64,000 bases of DNA from JBGPOS01 sp041488155 (GCA_041488155.1 JBGPOS010000004.1:24897-88896); one strand, 5' to 3'; positions 1 to 7,762 are shown, numbered from the stretch's first letter. The notes: generated from the letters alone by a model not told the origin. Numbers and translations: made by a program.

Positions 1-1
1 C

Positions 2-595
2 AAGCGAATCGAACGGCAGCAGGGAGTGATCAAGGCTGTGGCCAGTGAAGCTGTTAGCCTTGGCCTCGTCGCGAAGCTTCCGGAGCTGTGGGACGCCTAC
101 CACCAGGCAATCCGCACCGACATCGACGACGGCCTGGTCCCCGGCTTCGCCCTCCTCGCTCGCCAGATCGATCTGGGCAGGCTTGAGACCTTCTCCCTGG
201 GGCCAGACCTCTACCCTGGCATCGCCGAAGACGGTGACCTGATCCTGCTCCCGAACAAAGACGAGGTCTACGACACAATCGACCGCTTCCTCGCCGACCC
301 GCGCACGCGTGACGAAGCCCCGGTACTGGCCCTCGAGTACCCCCCGGGCATGGAAGTCACCGCCCAGAAGGCCCGTGATCATCTCGTCGCCTATGGCGTG
401 CCGGCGGCGTTCATCCGCTTGCTGCAAGGCGATAGCGGCCCGCCCGGTATCTTCGACCTGACCGGAAAGGCGTACACGGCTACCAAGCTGACCGGCCTCT
501 TCGGCCTCCGCCAACTGCCGCGGCAGGGGACGACGCCTGACGGTGTCGATGTCCTCGTCCGCATCGGGACTGCCCTCGAAATGAAGAACCCGTGA
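2..595 (+). CDS. LCP (LytR-CpsA-Psr) family protein, C-terminal part, 5' end outside window
   Basis: The open frame enters from the left edge and shows about 197 codons. It starts with KRIERQQGVIKAV, the conserved Arg-Gln-Gln segment late in the LCP domain. A stretch resembling the end of LCP domains follows (KLPELWDAYHQAIRTDI, then DLGRLETFSLGPDLY), and from about visible residue 100 there is a region resembling the LytR C-terminal domain (VLALEYPPGMEV). LCP enzymes are membrane-anchored and transfer glycopolymers from lipid carriers to the cell wall or a related envelope acceptor. The stop overlaps the next start by 4 nt, so the acyltransferase and glycosyltransferase downstream are probably translationally coupled. 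Family assignment is fairly sure; the substrate is unknown. Confidence 0.75.
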   Translation, partial: KRIERQQGVIKAVASEAVSLGLVAKLPELWDAYHQAIRTDIDDGLVPGFALLARQIDLGRLETFSLGPDLYPGIAEDGDLILLPNKDEVYDTIDRFLADPRTRDEAPVLALEYPPGMEVTAQKARDHLVAYGVPAAFIRLLQGDSGPPGIFDLTGKAYTATKLTGLFGLRQLPRQGTTPDGVDVLVRIGTALEMKNP

Positions 596-1236
596 CCGGT
601 GGCCGGCCGCCGAGAGCGACCTGGCGCGAGACAAAGCGGCTCATCGCCCTCGATGTCGACCTCTTCGGGGACTGGCCGCTCGCATTCGGGACGTTCCCGG
701 CCAGCCGCCCCCGCTGGATGCTCTTCTTCTACTTGCTTGCCACCGCCCACATGTTCCCGGCGGTGCTCCTCTACCGTCTCCAGGCCTTCTTCTTCGATGC
801 GCGCCTCGCACCCATAGCTACCGCCGTGAGCCGCCTCAATCACATACTCTTCGGAGTCACCATCGGCCACCACGTGCGCACCCACGGGGCCCTCTACATC
901 GCCCACGGGCACGTCGTGATGGACGGCGCCATCACCCTCGGCCATCGCGTCCAGATCGCGCCTTTCGTGACGCTGGGGCTCACGAACAGCGAAGGCCAAC
1001 CCTTCGACCTCACGGGCCCAACGATCGGCGACGACGTCAACATCGGCACCGGCGCGAAGGTGCTTGGCGCTGTTCATGTCGGCGACCACGCCAAGATCGG
1101 CGCGAACGCGGTCGTGCTCCACGATGTCCCCACCGGTCACACCGCCGTCGGCGCCCCGGCCCGCAGCTTCCCGACCGTCACCCGGGCCCAGCGAACTGAG
1201 TTCGACCGGGAAGCGCCAACGGTGCAGGCGGGCTGA
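592..1236 (+). CDS. Hexapeptide-repeat acyltransferase (serine acetyltransferase-like)
   Basis: 214 aa, GTG start overlapping the previous stop as GTGA. Residues about 40-70 form a hydrophobic segment (RWMLFFYLLATAHMFPAVLL). From about residue 85 the left-handed beta-helix repeat pattern is clear: ITLGHRVQIAPFVTLG, then TIGDDVNIGTGAKVLGAV and HVGDHAKIGANAVVLHDVP, ending in the typical TAVGAPAR. This is the CysE/LbH acyltransferase fold. Because it lies between an LCP gene and a glycosyltransferase, O-acetylation of a glycan is more likely than cysteine synthesis, but that is inference. Its stop and the next ATG share one base (TGATG). Confidence 0.8.
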   Translation: MTGGRPPRATWRETKRLIALDVDLFGDWPLAFGTFPASRPRWMLFFYLLATAHMFPAVLLYRLQAFFFDARLAPIATAVSRLNHILFGVTIGHHVRTHGALYIAHGHVVMDGAITLGHRVQIAPFVTLGLTNSEGQPFDLTGPTIGDDVNIGTGAKVLGAVHVGDHAKIGANAVVLHDVPTGHTAVGAPARSFPTVTRAQRTEFDREAPTVQAG

Positions 1237-2525
1237 TGCGCCTGCTCTACACGATGTACCAGGGCAACCCCTATTCGGGCGGGCAGGGGGTTTACCTCTA
1301 CCACGTCACGCGAGAGATGGCCGCCCGGGGACACGAAGTCCACGTCATCGCCGGCCGTCCCTGGCCAAAGACGGCGCCGGGCGTCCACTTCCATCAGATA
1401 GAGTCCTACAGCTACTGGTCTCACTTCGACGACTGGGACGAGTACATCAGTCGACCACCGCTCTCCTACTTCCACCCGGTCAACTTTTGGGAGTTCTTCG
1501 CCACCCGGCACACCCTTTCGCAGCTCCTTCTGATATTCAGCCTGCGCGCCTACAGGCTCATGAAAGAGCTGGGCCCCTTCGACCTCGTGCACGACAACCA
1601 GACCCTGGCCTACGGCCACCTGCTGATGCGGCAGCACGCCCCCCTCGTCGCAACCATCCACCATCCGCTTTCTGTCGACCGCGATAACACGCTCCTCCAG
1701 GCAGGGAGCGTCCTCCAGCGCCTGCGGCGCTCGCTCTGGTTCCCCTGGGTGATGCAGGAGCGGGTAGCGCGCGGCGCCGACGCCGTCGTGACGGTCTCGG
1801 AGACCGCGGCGAAGTCGATCGAACGGGCCTTCAAGGTGCCTCGCGACAGGCTCCACGTCGTCTACAACGGAGTTGACACCGGCACCTTCCGGCACCTGGC
1901 CGGTGTGACGCGCGAGGACGGCCACATCGTTTGCATCGCCAACACCGAGGACGCGAACAAGGGCATCAAGTTCCTTCTCCAGGCCTGCCGCCAGTTGCGA
2001 GACGAAGGAGAGTGCTTCCGCCTGACGATCGTAGACAAGCCGGCCGCCGACCTGAACGTCGCTCCCCGCATGGTCCGCGCGCTTGGTCTCGAAGATGTCG
2101 TCGCATTTAGCGGCCGGCTTGACGACGATTCGCTCGTCGCGTTACTCAACCGCGCCACGTTCGCGGCTTGCGCCAGCCTGTACGAAGGCTTCGGGCTACC
2201 GGCCTGCGAGGCCGCAGCCTGTGGCACTCCGCTCCTCAGCACGTCGGGCGGGGCGTTGGCGGAGATCCTCGAACCCGGCGTCACCGCCCAGGTCGTGCCT
2301 CCCGGGGACTCCAGGGCGCTCGCCGAGGGTATGCGCCGGCTGCTCCACGATCGTGCCCTGCGCGACCAGCTCTCCGCCACCTCGCGGGCGAGCATCACGT
2401 CGCGTTTCAGTTGGCCGAAAGCCGCTCAGGCGCTGGAGGAGATCTATCGGTTGCAGACGCGAGCAAGACCGAACACTCGAACAAGTGTTCGCGGTATTGC
2501 CAACCGTCACGCGCCTGAGCAATAA
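1236..2525 (+). CDS. GT4-type glycosyltransferase (copy A)
   Basis: 429 aa, ATG start coupled to the upstream stop. The N-terminal half has the glycogen-loop-like SGGQGVYLYHVTREMAARGH and VHDNQT segments. The C-terminal half has the nucleotide-sugar site with the EX7E motif (LYEGFGLPACEAAACGTP), as in retaining GT-B enzymes of family GT4. It is closely related to the glycosyltransferase at 5865-7130: both start with a QGN-YSGGQGVYL segment and share VHDNQ and the HHPL-VDR segment. After the family's usual end (ALEEIYRLQ, about residue 408) there is a low-complexity tail of about 22 residues, which contains an SOS-box-like palindrome and overlaps the promoter region of the next gene. That tail is probably not original to the gene. 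Confidence 0.88.
   Translation: MRLLYTMYQGNPYSGGQGVYLYHVTREMAARGHEVHVIAGRPWPKTAPGVHFHQIESYSYWSHFDDWDEYISRPPLSYFHPVNFWEFFATRHTLSQLLLIFSLRAYRLMKELGPFDLVHDNQTLAYGHLLMRQHAPLVATIHHPLSVDRDNTLLQAGSVLQRLRRSLWFPWVMQERVARGADAVVTVSETAAKSIERAFKVPRDRLHVVYNGVDTGTFRHLAGVTREDGHIVCIANTEDANKGIKFLLQACRQLRDEGECFRLTIVDKPAADLNVAPRMVRALGLEDVVAFSGRLDDDSLVALLNRATFAACASLYEGFGLPACEAAACGTPLLSTSGGALAEILEPGVTAQVVPPGDSRALAEGMRRLLHDRALRDQLSATSRASITSRFSWPKAAQALEEIYRLQTRARPNTRTSVRGIANRHAPEQ
2477..2492 (+). promoter_or_regulatory. SOS-box-like palindrome (LexA-type GAAC-N4-GTTC) before the TIR gene
   Basis: The bases TCGAACAAGTGTTCGC contain CGAACA-AG-TGTTCG, two perfect 6-bp arms. They match the Gram-positive/actinobacterial LexA box (CGAAC-N4-GTTCG). 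The site lies in the last codons of the glycosyltransferase, 5 bp upstream of a consensus -35 and 72 bp before the ATG of the TIR gene. A slightly larger inverted repeat, CGAACACT/AGTGTTCG at 2470-2491, overlaps it. Whether the host LexA recognises this motif is not known. Confidence 0.55.
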
Positions 2526-2526
2526 T
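2497..2526 (+). promoter_or_regulatory. Sigma-70-type promoter of the TIR gene
   Basis: TTGCCA at 2497-2502 and AATAAT at 2521-2526, separated by 18 bp, each match five of six consensus bases. Transcription would start near 2533, giving a leader of about 30 nt that includes the GGAGG ribosome site at 2551-2555. The short A+T-rich patch stands out from the GC-rich surroundings. Confidence 0.6.
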
Positions 2527-2563
2527 TAGCCATCTCGCGTTACGCTTGGCGGAGGTGGCAACT

Positions 2564-3643
2564 ATGCCCCGCGGACCAGCACGACCTCATCCACCCTTCT
2601 CTCTGAAGGAAGCCCGTCGACTCTCTGATGCGATTCGAGCCCACAACGCCGGGAAGCCGATGAACCTCATTCTTCTAGCGCAAGCGGTGAAGGTCAGTCC
2701 TCATAGCAGCGGTTATCGCGACTTCATCGCTGCCTCCTACCGGTACGGCCTCACGACCGGGAGCTACAAGTCTGAATCGATCGCGCTGACTCCACTGGGA
2801 GAGGCCCTGACGGCGCCGCGAACCGCCTCCGAAGAACTGGAATTGTCGCGCAAAGCGATGCGCAGCGTGGCCATCTATGACCAGATGCTCGCGCACTTCT
2901 CCAACAACAAGCTTCCACCCGTGAACTTCCTTAAGAATACCTTGATTCGCGAACCTTTCAGCGTCCCGTCCGTATGGGCCGAGGAGGTGGCGGCAAGCTT
3001 CACCGCGGACGGCGAAATGCTCGGGTTCGTGCGCCAGATCGGCGACTCGTCGTACGTCGTGCTCGACGCCGGCGCACCAGTTGCCAAGCCCGATTCGTTG
3101 GTGCCGGGCGCGCTCGACGAAGACACAGTAAATCTTGGCGACGACACCTACGTCGATTCTCTAAGCCCTCCCGTCGCCCCGACCGGCAAGGCCCAATCTG
3201 TGCAAATCTTCGTGGCGCACGGGAGGAGTCGAAAACCACTCGAACAGCTCCAGAAGATCCTCTCCGAACTCCAGATCCCATACGTCGTGGCAGTCGACGA
3301 ACCCCACGCAGGACGACCGATCTCCCTCAAGGTTGCTGAGTTGATGCATGCGTGCTCGGCTGGCATTTTCATCTTCACGGCGGATGAGGAGTTGCGTGAC
3401 ACGGACGGCACGGTCGTGCGTCGCCCCAGTCAGAACGTGATCTTCGAATTGGGAGCGGCGTCGCTGCTCTACGGCAAGCGTATCGTCATCTTCAAGGAGA
3501 AAGGAGTCACATTCCCGAGTGACTTCAGCGACATGGGCTGGATTGACTTCGACGGTGACGATCTCGCTGCAAAGTCGCTGGAGCTTATCCGAGAACTGAT
3601 CGCCCTCAAAGCGGTCCGCCTTGTGTCGGCCACCTCGGAGTAA
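2564..3643 (+). CDS. Winged-helix plus TIR-like (CAP12/Pycsar-effector type) protein, probable defence NADase
   Basis: 359 aa. I chose the ATG at 2564 because GGAGG lies 8 nt upstream; a TTG 18 nt earlier is open but lacks a ribosome site. Residues about 12-155 look like a winged-helix domain (PMNLILLAQAVKV, then IALTPLGEAL as the wing). Residues about 213-350 form a TIR-like domain of the predicted nucleotide-binding type: VQIFVAHGRS, PYVVAVDEPHAGRPIS, AGIFIFTADEEL, and the hallmark RPSQNVIFELGAAS. Such domains act as NAD-degrading effectors in several anti-phage systems, but no nucleotide cyclase or partner gene is adjacent. Codon use is less GC-rich than in neighbours (ATT, CTT, CTA, CAT and TAT are frequent), so recent acquisition is likely. 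It has its own promoter and an SOS-like operator. Confidence 0.75.
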   Translation: MPRGPARPHPPFSLKEARRLSDAIRAHNAGKPMNLILLAQAVKVSPHSSGYRDFIAASYRYGLTTGSYKSESIALTPLGEALTAPRTASEELELSRKAMRSVAIYDQMLAHFSNNKLPPVNFLKNTLIREPFSVPSVWAEEVAASFTADGEMLGFVRQIGDSSYVVLDAGAPVAKPDSLVPGALDEDTVNLGDDTYVDSLSPPVAPTGKAQSVQIFVAHGRSRKPLEQLQKILSELQIPYVVAVDEPHAGRPISLKVAELMHACSAGIFIFTADEELRDTDGTVVRRPSQNVIFELGAASLLYGKRIVIFKEKGVTFPSDFSDMGWIDFDGDDLAAKSLELIRELIALKAVRLVSATSE

Positions 3644-3754
3644 CTCGGGTGCGGCGGGAGAGCCAGGAGACTCGATTGCCTGGAGCAGTGGCGGCCAATT
3701 AGCGATGACCTGGGGAGCTGCCCTCTTCGCAGTCTCGGCGGTCGATTCTGGTAG

Positions 3755-3937
3755 ACTTCGCGGGTATTCACGTCCCGGTTCAGTTGGGCCCAGGCGACCG
3801 ACAGCTTGGAGGAGATCTACGGCCGGGTGGCGAGGGAGCGAAGCGAACGGCTGGGCCCCGCTGCGTCGCTACAGGGCCGCACGGCAGTGCGTCGTCCCCA
3901 ACCGGCGCCCGCCCAACCCAATCAGAGCCGCGACTGA
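3755..3937 (+). pseudogene. Remnant of a GT4 glycosyltransferase 3' end
   Basis: The frame reads TSRVFTSRFSWAQATDSL, then EEIYGRV and a tail ending at TGA 3935-3937. An in-frame TAG lies directly before it. It matches the C-terminus of the glycosyltransferase at 1236-2525 (ITSRFSWPKAAQALEEIY), and the DNA over that stretch is clearly related, including an identical TGGAGGAGATCTA. No start or catalytic part is present. The rest of the 3644-3990 stretch shows no gene I can support. The TIR gene therefore lies between two related glycosyltransferase 3' ends, consistent with insertion or with deletion of most of a second glycosyltransferase gene. Confidence 0.6.
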
Positions 3938-3990
3938 CAAAGAGCGGGCCGTCACCTCGCCGCAGCCGCCGCAACGCGCCACCAACCGCG

Positions 3991-4206
3991 CTAGAACTCT
4001 TTCGCTTCGGCCTCAGTCGTCATCAGCGCCCGCCCGATCCAGAGTGCGATGTAGAGGCCGCCCATCGTCGCCGCCGTGACCGGTATCGCCAGTATCCAGT
4101 AGCTCTTCCGCAGCACCCCGAGCGCGTAGACAAGGCCGCAAGCCGCAGCGGCCACGCTGATCGCCATCCCGTAGCGGCGGGTCTGCTTCACCGCGGCCTC
4201 ATCCAT
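3991..4206 (-). CDS. Small two-helix membrane protein, function unknown
   Basis: 71 aa. Two hydrophobic helices are evident, at about residues 14-31 (MAISVAAAACGLVYALGV) and 38-58 (ILAIPVTAATMGGLYIALWI), with charged ends (MDEAAVKQTRRYG and TTEAEAKEF). GAGGG sits about 6 nt before the ATG. It is transcribed against the surrounding glycosyltransferase/methyltransferase genes. I do not recognise a family; shape and ribosome site argue that it is real. Confidence 0.55.
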   Translation of the reverse strand: MDEAAVKQTRRYGMAISVAAAACGLVYALGVLRKSYWILAIPVTAATMGGLYIALWIGRALMTTEAEAKEF

Positions 4207-4303
4207 GATCGACCCTCACTGGCGCCCGCTCCGCGAGCGAAGTCCTTGTACCACTCCGGCCCCTTGGAGCAAAGAACCCGTGTCCCGAAATGTCGCCGCC
4301 GTC

Positions 4304-4324
4304 TGTCCCCTGTCCCCTGTCCCT
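4304..4324 (+). repeat. Tandem 7-mer TGTCCCY x3
   Basis: Three consecutive heptamers (TGTCCCC, TGTCCCC, TGTCCCT) lie directly upstream of the -10-like TAACCT at 4334-4339 and the GTG start at 4346. Related heptads occur before xdhC and before the glycerate kinase gene. Confidence 0.6.
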
Positions 4325-4345
4325 TATGCCCGATAACCTCCACCG

Positions 4346-5074
4346 GTGCCGAAGAACGTCGTCAACGTCGACTACTCGCGGTTGTTCCGCATCCGGTCCG
4401 GGGAGCGGGTGCTCGACGTCGGTTGTGGAAACGGGCGGCACACGATCGAGGCAGGCCACTGGGACTGCTCCATCGTTGCCCTCGACCTCGACCGGGAGGA
4501 GTTGCGCCGAGCTCGCTACATGTTCGCCGCCGATCGAGACGCGGGTGTCCTGCGGGGACGGGCCGAGTTCGCCCGCTCGGACGCCGAGCATCTTCCCTTT
4601 CGCGACTGCGCCTTCGACAAGATCATCGCCACCGAAGTCCTCGAGCACGTCTTCGACGACGAGCGCGCGATGCGAGAGCTATTTCGTGTCCTCCGTCCGG
4701 GCGGCGAAGTCGCGGTCTCATGCCCTCACCACCGCGCCGAGCGGCTCTTCTGGGCCATGAGCTGGGAGTACTGGCATTCGCCGGGCGGCCACGTCCGAAT
4801 CTACGGCGAGGGCGAGCTGCGAACGAGGCTCGAGCGCGCCGGCTTTCGCATGGGCGCCGAACGCGGGCGACACGCCTACCAGAGCATCTACTGGTTTCTC
4901 CGCTGCCTGTTTGGAAAGGACAACCCGGACTTTCTCGTCACGCGGAGCTTCTGGCGCTTCATCGGCTGGAACCTGCGCCGCCAGCACCCGTTCTTCGAGG
5001 CGATCGAAGCCACCCTCGATCGCGTCGTGCCCAAGGACTTCGTGCTTTACGGGCGCAAGCCGGTGACCGCTTGA
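4346..5074 (+). CDS. Class I SAM-dependent methyltransferase (type 11)
   Basis: 242 aa, GTG start. Motif I is VLDVGCGNGRH near residue 23, an acidic residue after beta-2 follows (VALDLDREELRRAR), and the motif around ATEVLEHVFDDERAM and LRPGGEVAVSCPHH completes a Rossmann-type methyltransferase. A TAACCT box ends 6 nt before the start codon and there is no Shine-Dalgarno, so the mRNA is probably leaderless. It overlaps the next gene by 4 nt (TTGA) and shares with it the segment W-x2-SW-x2-WH-x2-GGH-x-RIY, so the two are paralogues. A role in modifying the glycan or lipid made by this cluster is inference. Confidence 0.85.
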   Translation: MPKNVVNVDYSRLFRIRSGERVLDVGCGNGRHTIEAGHWDCSIVALDLDREELRRARYMFAADRDAGVLRGRAEFARSDAEHLPFRDCAFDKIIATEVLEHVFDDERAMRELFRVLRPGGEVAVSCPHHRAERLFWAMSWEYWHSPGGHVRIYGEGELRTRLERAGFRMGAERGRHAYQSIYWFLRCLFGKDNPDFLVTRSFWRFIGWNLRRQHPFFEAIEATLDRVVPKDFVLYGRKPVTA

Positions 5075-5862
5075 GGGTCGAAGTATCCGGAGCCAGGGCG
5101 TCCATCACGCCGCTCGCCAGCCCACGCGATGATCCCGGGCTCGATCGGGTCTACACGGTCGATCCCCGCCTCCTCGGACTGTCGACCGCGACCGTCGGCG
5201 CGAAGCTGCTGGACCTCGGTTGCGGCGCTGGCCGCCACGAGCTGGCCGTCGCCGGGTTGCCGCTCAAGGTCGTGGGCTGCGACCTCTCTCGGATCGAGTT
5301 GCGCACCGGCCGGTATTTCGTCGCCGAGGACGCGAAGCTTCGTCCACACGCAGCCGACCCGAACTGGCTCCAGGCGGAGGGCCGATCGCTGCCCTTCGCC
5401 GCGGGCACCTTCGATTGCGCCATCTGCTCCGAGACCCTCGAACACGTCTACGACGACACCGCCGTGCTGCGCGAGCTCAGGCGCGTGGTACGCGACCGTG
5501 GGCGACTGGCCGTCTCTGTGCCCGCCTACTGGCCGGAGCGAGCGCTCTGGCAGCTTTCCTGGCGCGTCTGGCACACCGAAGGCGGCCACCTCCGCATCTA
5601 CCGCCTTGCCGGCCTCCTGGCCAGGCTGCAGGCCACGGGCTGGAAGCCCTACGCCATCCGCCGGCGGCACGCCTTCGAGTCGGTCTACTGGCTGCTCGGC
5701 GCTGTTGGCGGCGGCGGCGATCCCCCCTGGTGGCCCGCCCGGACCTGGCGGCAGCCCACGAACTCGGCAGCGGTGCGAAGTTCGCAGCCCTGGCGCGAGG
5801 TCGAGCGCTGGCTTGCCTGGCCGCTCGCCAAGAGCGTTGTCGTTTACGCTCGGGCGGTCTGA
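5071..5862 (+). CDS. Class I SAM-dependent methyltransferase, paralogue of the upstream gene
   Basis: 263 aa if started at the TTG at 5071, which overlaps the upstream stop. Motifs: LLDLGCGAGRHELAVAG (SAM loop), VVGCDLSRIELR (acidic loop), CSETLEHVYDDTAVLRELRR, then SWRVWHTEGGHLRIYRL as in its neighbour. The frame stays open far upstream of the start; that upstream part is only a GC-rich shadow of other genes. The C-terminal 40 residues after WWPARTWRQPT are less conserved. It is coupled to the glycosyltransferase that starts 3 nt after its stop. Confidence 0.85.
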   Translation: MRVEVSGARASITPLASPRDDPGLDRVYTVDPRLLGLSTATVGAKLLDLGCGAGRHELAVAGLPLKVVGCDLSRIELRTGRYFVAEDAKLRPHAADPNWLQAEGRSLPFAAGTFDCAICSETLEHVYDDTAVLRELRRVVRDRGRLAVSVPAYWPERALWQLSWRVWHTEGGHLRIYRLAGLLARLQATGWKPYAIRRRHAFESVYWLLGAVGGGGDPPWWPARTWRQPTNSAAVRSSQPWREVERWLAWPLAKSVVVYARAV

Positions 5863-5864
5863 GC

Positions 5865-7130
5865 GTGCGGATCTGTTTCCTGCTCCACCAGGGGAACATG
5901 TACTCGGGTGGCCAGGGCGTTTACCTCGCCGCCCTGTGTCGCGAATACGTCGCCCTCGGGCACGAAGTCCACGCCGTCGTCGGGCCGCCCTACCCGGACC
6001 TGCACCCGGCGGTAGTCCAACACCGGCTCGAAGGGTACTCGACCTTTCGCCTGTTGGAGCAGGGGTCGGCCTTCTGGCGCCGGCCTCCGCCGTCATTCTT
6101 CGAGCCGCTCAACTTCTACGAGCTCGCCAGCTCACGGGCCGGAATGTTCTCGGTGATGTCGGCGTTCTCGCTGCGAGCCTTTGAGGTCGTGGCCGGGTTG
6201 CATCGCCGGACGCCTTTCGACGTCGTCCACGACAATCAGTCGCTCGGTTACGGCGACCTTCTGATTCGCCTGTTGGGCGTCCCCGTGGTGGCAAACATCC
6301 ACCACCCGCTGGCAGTCGACCGGGCGAACGCCGTGGCCCAGGCGGTGAGCATCCGTGCGAAGGCCGGACGCGTGCTCTTCTACCCGATCCACATGCAATT
6401 CATCGTCGCCCACGGCGTCGACCGCGTGGTCACGGGGAGCCGGGCGAGCGCGCGCTCCGTCTGCTCGGCCTTTCGCCTGCACCCGGACCGGGTCGAAGCG
6501 ATCCACGACGGGGTCGACCCGGAGGTCTTCCGGCCGCTCGGGCTCCAGCGCACACCCGGCCGCATCCTCTTCGTCGGGAACAGCGACGACCGCAACAAGG
6601 GCGCACGCTACCTCGTCGAGGCGCTCGACCTGCTACGCGATCGTGCCTGGGAACTGGTGGTCGTCGACCGCTTCGAAGCGCGCGTCGTTCGCGAACGAGC
6701 CGCGGCGCTCGGCCTCGAAGGGAGGGTCACGGTGACCGGCCGGATCACGTCTGCCAGCCTCGCGCAGGAGTACAACCGGGCGCACCTGTTCGTCTCCCCT
6801 TCGCTTTACGAAGGTTTCGGGCTGCCTGCCGCCGAAGCGCAGGCCTGCGGGACGCCGGTCGTCTCGACCACAGCGGGCGCCCTACCGGAGGTGGTCGCCG
6901 AAGGCGTCACGGGCCTCCTGGTCCCTCCTGCGAATCCGGACGCCCTCGCGGCAGCAATAGCGCGGCTGCTGGACGACCAAGTCCTCGCCGGCCGGCTGGG
7001 AGCCGCCGGGCCGGGCCGTGTCCGGGAGCAATTCACCTGGGCCGAGACCGCACGGCGAACGCTCGCTCTCTACGACCGGATCATCGCCGGACGTGCCATG
7101 GATCGCGCGCGCGCCGTCATTGCACCGTAA
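5865..7130 (+). CDS. GT4-type glycosyltransferase (copy B)
   Basis: 421 aa, GTG start just after the methyltransferase stop. N-terminal SGGQGVYLAALCREYVALGH and VVHDNQSLGYGDLLIR match copy A at 1236. The donor-site EX7E motif is in LYEGFGLPAAEAQACGTP, about residue 318. It is a GT-B retaining glycosyltransferase of the GT4 type, probably acting on a lipid-linked or surface glycan with the two methyltransferases. The last 14 bp run convergently into the cupredoxin gene on the other strand. Confidence 0.88.
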   Translation: MRICFLLHQGNMYSGGQGVYLAALCREYVALGHEVHAVVGPPYPDLHPAVVQHRLEGYSTFRLLEQGSAFWRRPPPSFFEPLNFYELASSRAGMFSVMSAFSLRAFEVVAGLHRRTPFDVVHDNQSLGYGDLLIRLLGVPVVANIHHPLAVDRANAVAQAVSIRAKAGRVLFYPIHMQFIVAHGVDRVVTGSRASARSVCSAFRLHPDRVEAIHDGVDPEVFRPLGLQRTPGRILFVGNSDDRNKGARYLVEALDLLRDRAWELVVVDRFEARVVRERAAALGLEGRVTVTGRITSASLAQEYNRAHLFVSPSLYEGFGLPAAEAQACGTPVVSTTAGALPEVVAEGVTGLLVPPANPDALAAAIARLLDDQVLAGRLGAAGPGRVREQFTWAETARRTLALYDRIIAGRAMDRARAVIAP

Positions 7131-7530
7131 TGGTCGCCTTCATCTGCGGGTGATACTCGCAGGTGATCCTGTAGTCCCCCGCTGCTGGCGCGACCCAAAT
7201 GAGCAGGTCCCCTCGCTTCATGTCACCCGACTCGTTCTTGCGATTGATCGTCACCGTGTGCACCGCGGTCTCAGAGTTCGTGAAGTACACGGTTTCGCCG
7301 GCCTTCACGGAGAGCTTGTTGGGGATGAACTCGAGTCCGGCCTGGTCGATCGCCGGCGCCCCCGCCGGCGCGGTGCCTCGCTTCAACACCCTCGGTGTCG
7401 TCGCCCCTGCGTCGGACCCGTCGCTCGACGAGCCGTCGTCGCCGCAGGCGCCAGCGACCCCGGCGATCAGGAGCACACCCGCGAGGAGCATCGCCGTCCT
7501 CAAGATCCTCAAACTGACGCCGAAGCGCAT
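7117..7530 (-). CDS. Cupredoxin-like copper lipoprotein
   Basis: 137 aa with a lipoprotein signal (hydrophobic segment then GVAGAC, lipid-anchored Cys at about residue 29) and a Ser/Asp/Gly linker. The mature domain has a plastocyanin/azurin-type type-I copper site: the first His in AVHTVTI, then Cys, His and Met in ITCEYHPQM near the C-terminus. It probably carries electrons or binds copper outside the membrane. GGAGG precedes the start. The 3' end overlaps the convergent glycosyltransferase. Confidence 0.8.
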   Translation of the reverse strand: MRFGVSLRILRTAMLLAGVLLIAGVAGACGDDGSSSDGSDAGATTPRVLKRGTAPAGAPAIDQAGLEFIPNKLSVKAGETVYFTNSETAVHTVTINRKNESGDMKRGDLLIWVAPAAGDYRITCEYHPQMKATITVQ

Positions 7531-7719
7531 CGGTCAGCCTCCGCCGGTCGATTGCCTGTGTTCAGGTAAGCACAACAACGCCTCGAAGCGTAGCCGCCCA
7601 CGGCGGGAATCGGATGCGCGGGGAGAAGTGCGATGCGGCCATCGAAGGCATCTATGGAAGCTGGCACCGGTCAACGCGACTACCTCGACGGCAGCGAGCG
7701 GACGCATCGAGCCCTCATC

Positions 7720-7762
7720 CCCGTACCCCCTTCTCCCGATGCGCGGGAGAAGGGGGTACGGG
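7720..7762. repeat. Perfect 19-bp inverted repeat, 5-nt loop
   Basis: Arms 7720-7738 and 7744-7762 are exact reverse complements rich in C/G runs (CCCGTACCCCCTTCTCCCG), with loop ATGCG. It lies in the 343-nt gap between the cupredoxin start and the aquaporin end, which has no gene I can support. The flanking words (CCTCATC before it) resemble dispersed palindromic intergenic elements of GC-rich bacteria. It could also act as a strong hairpin at the 3' end of the aquaporin transcript. Confidence 0.7.

Noticed and set aside
3784..5862. A 692-codon open frame across the whole methyltransferase region
   Set aside because: Only the part after about 5071 has protein-like sequence and family motifs; the first 430 codons are Arg/Pro-rich and antisense or out of frame to other genes, as expected in GC-rich DNA.
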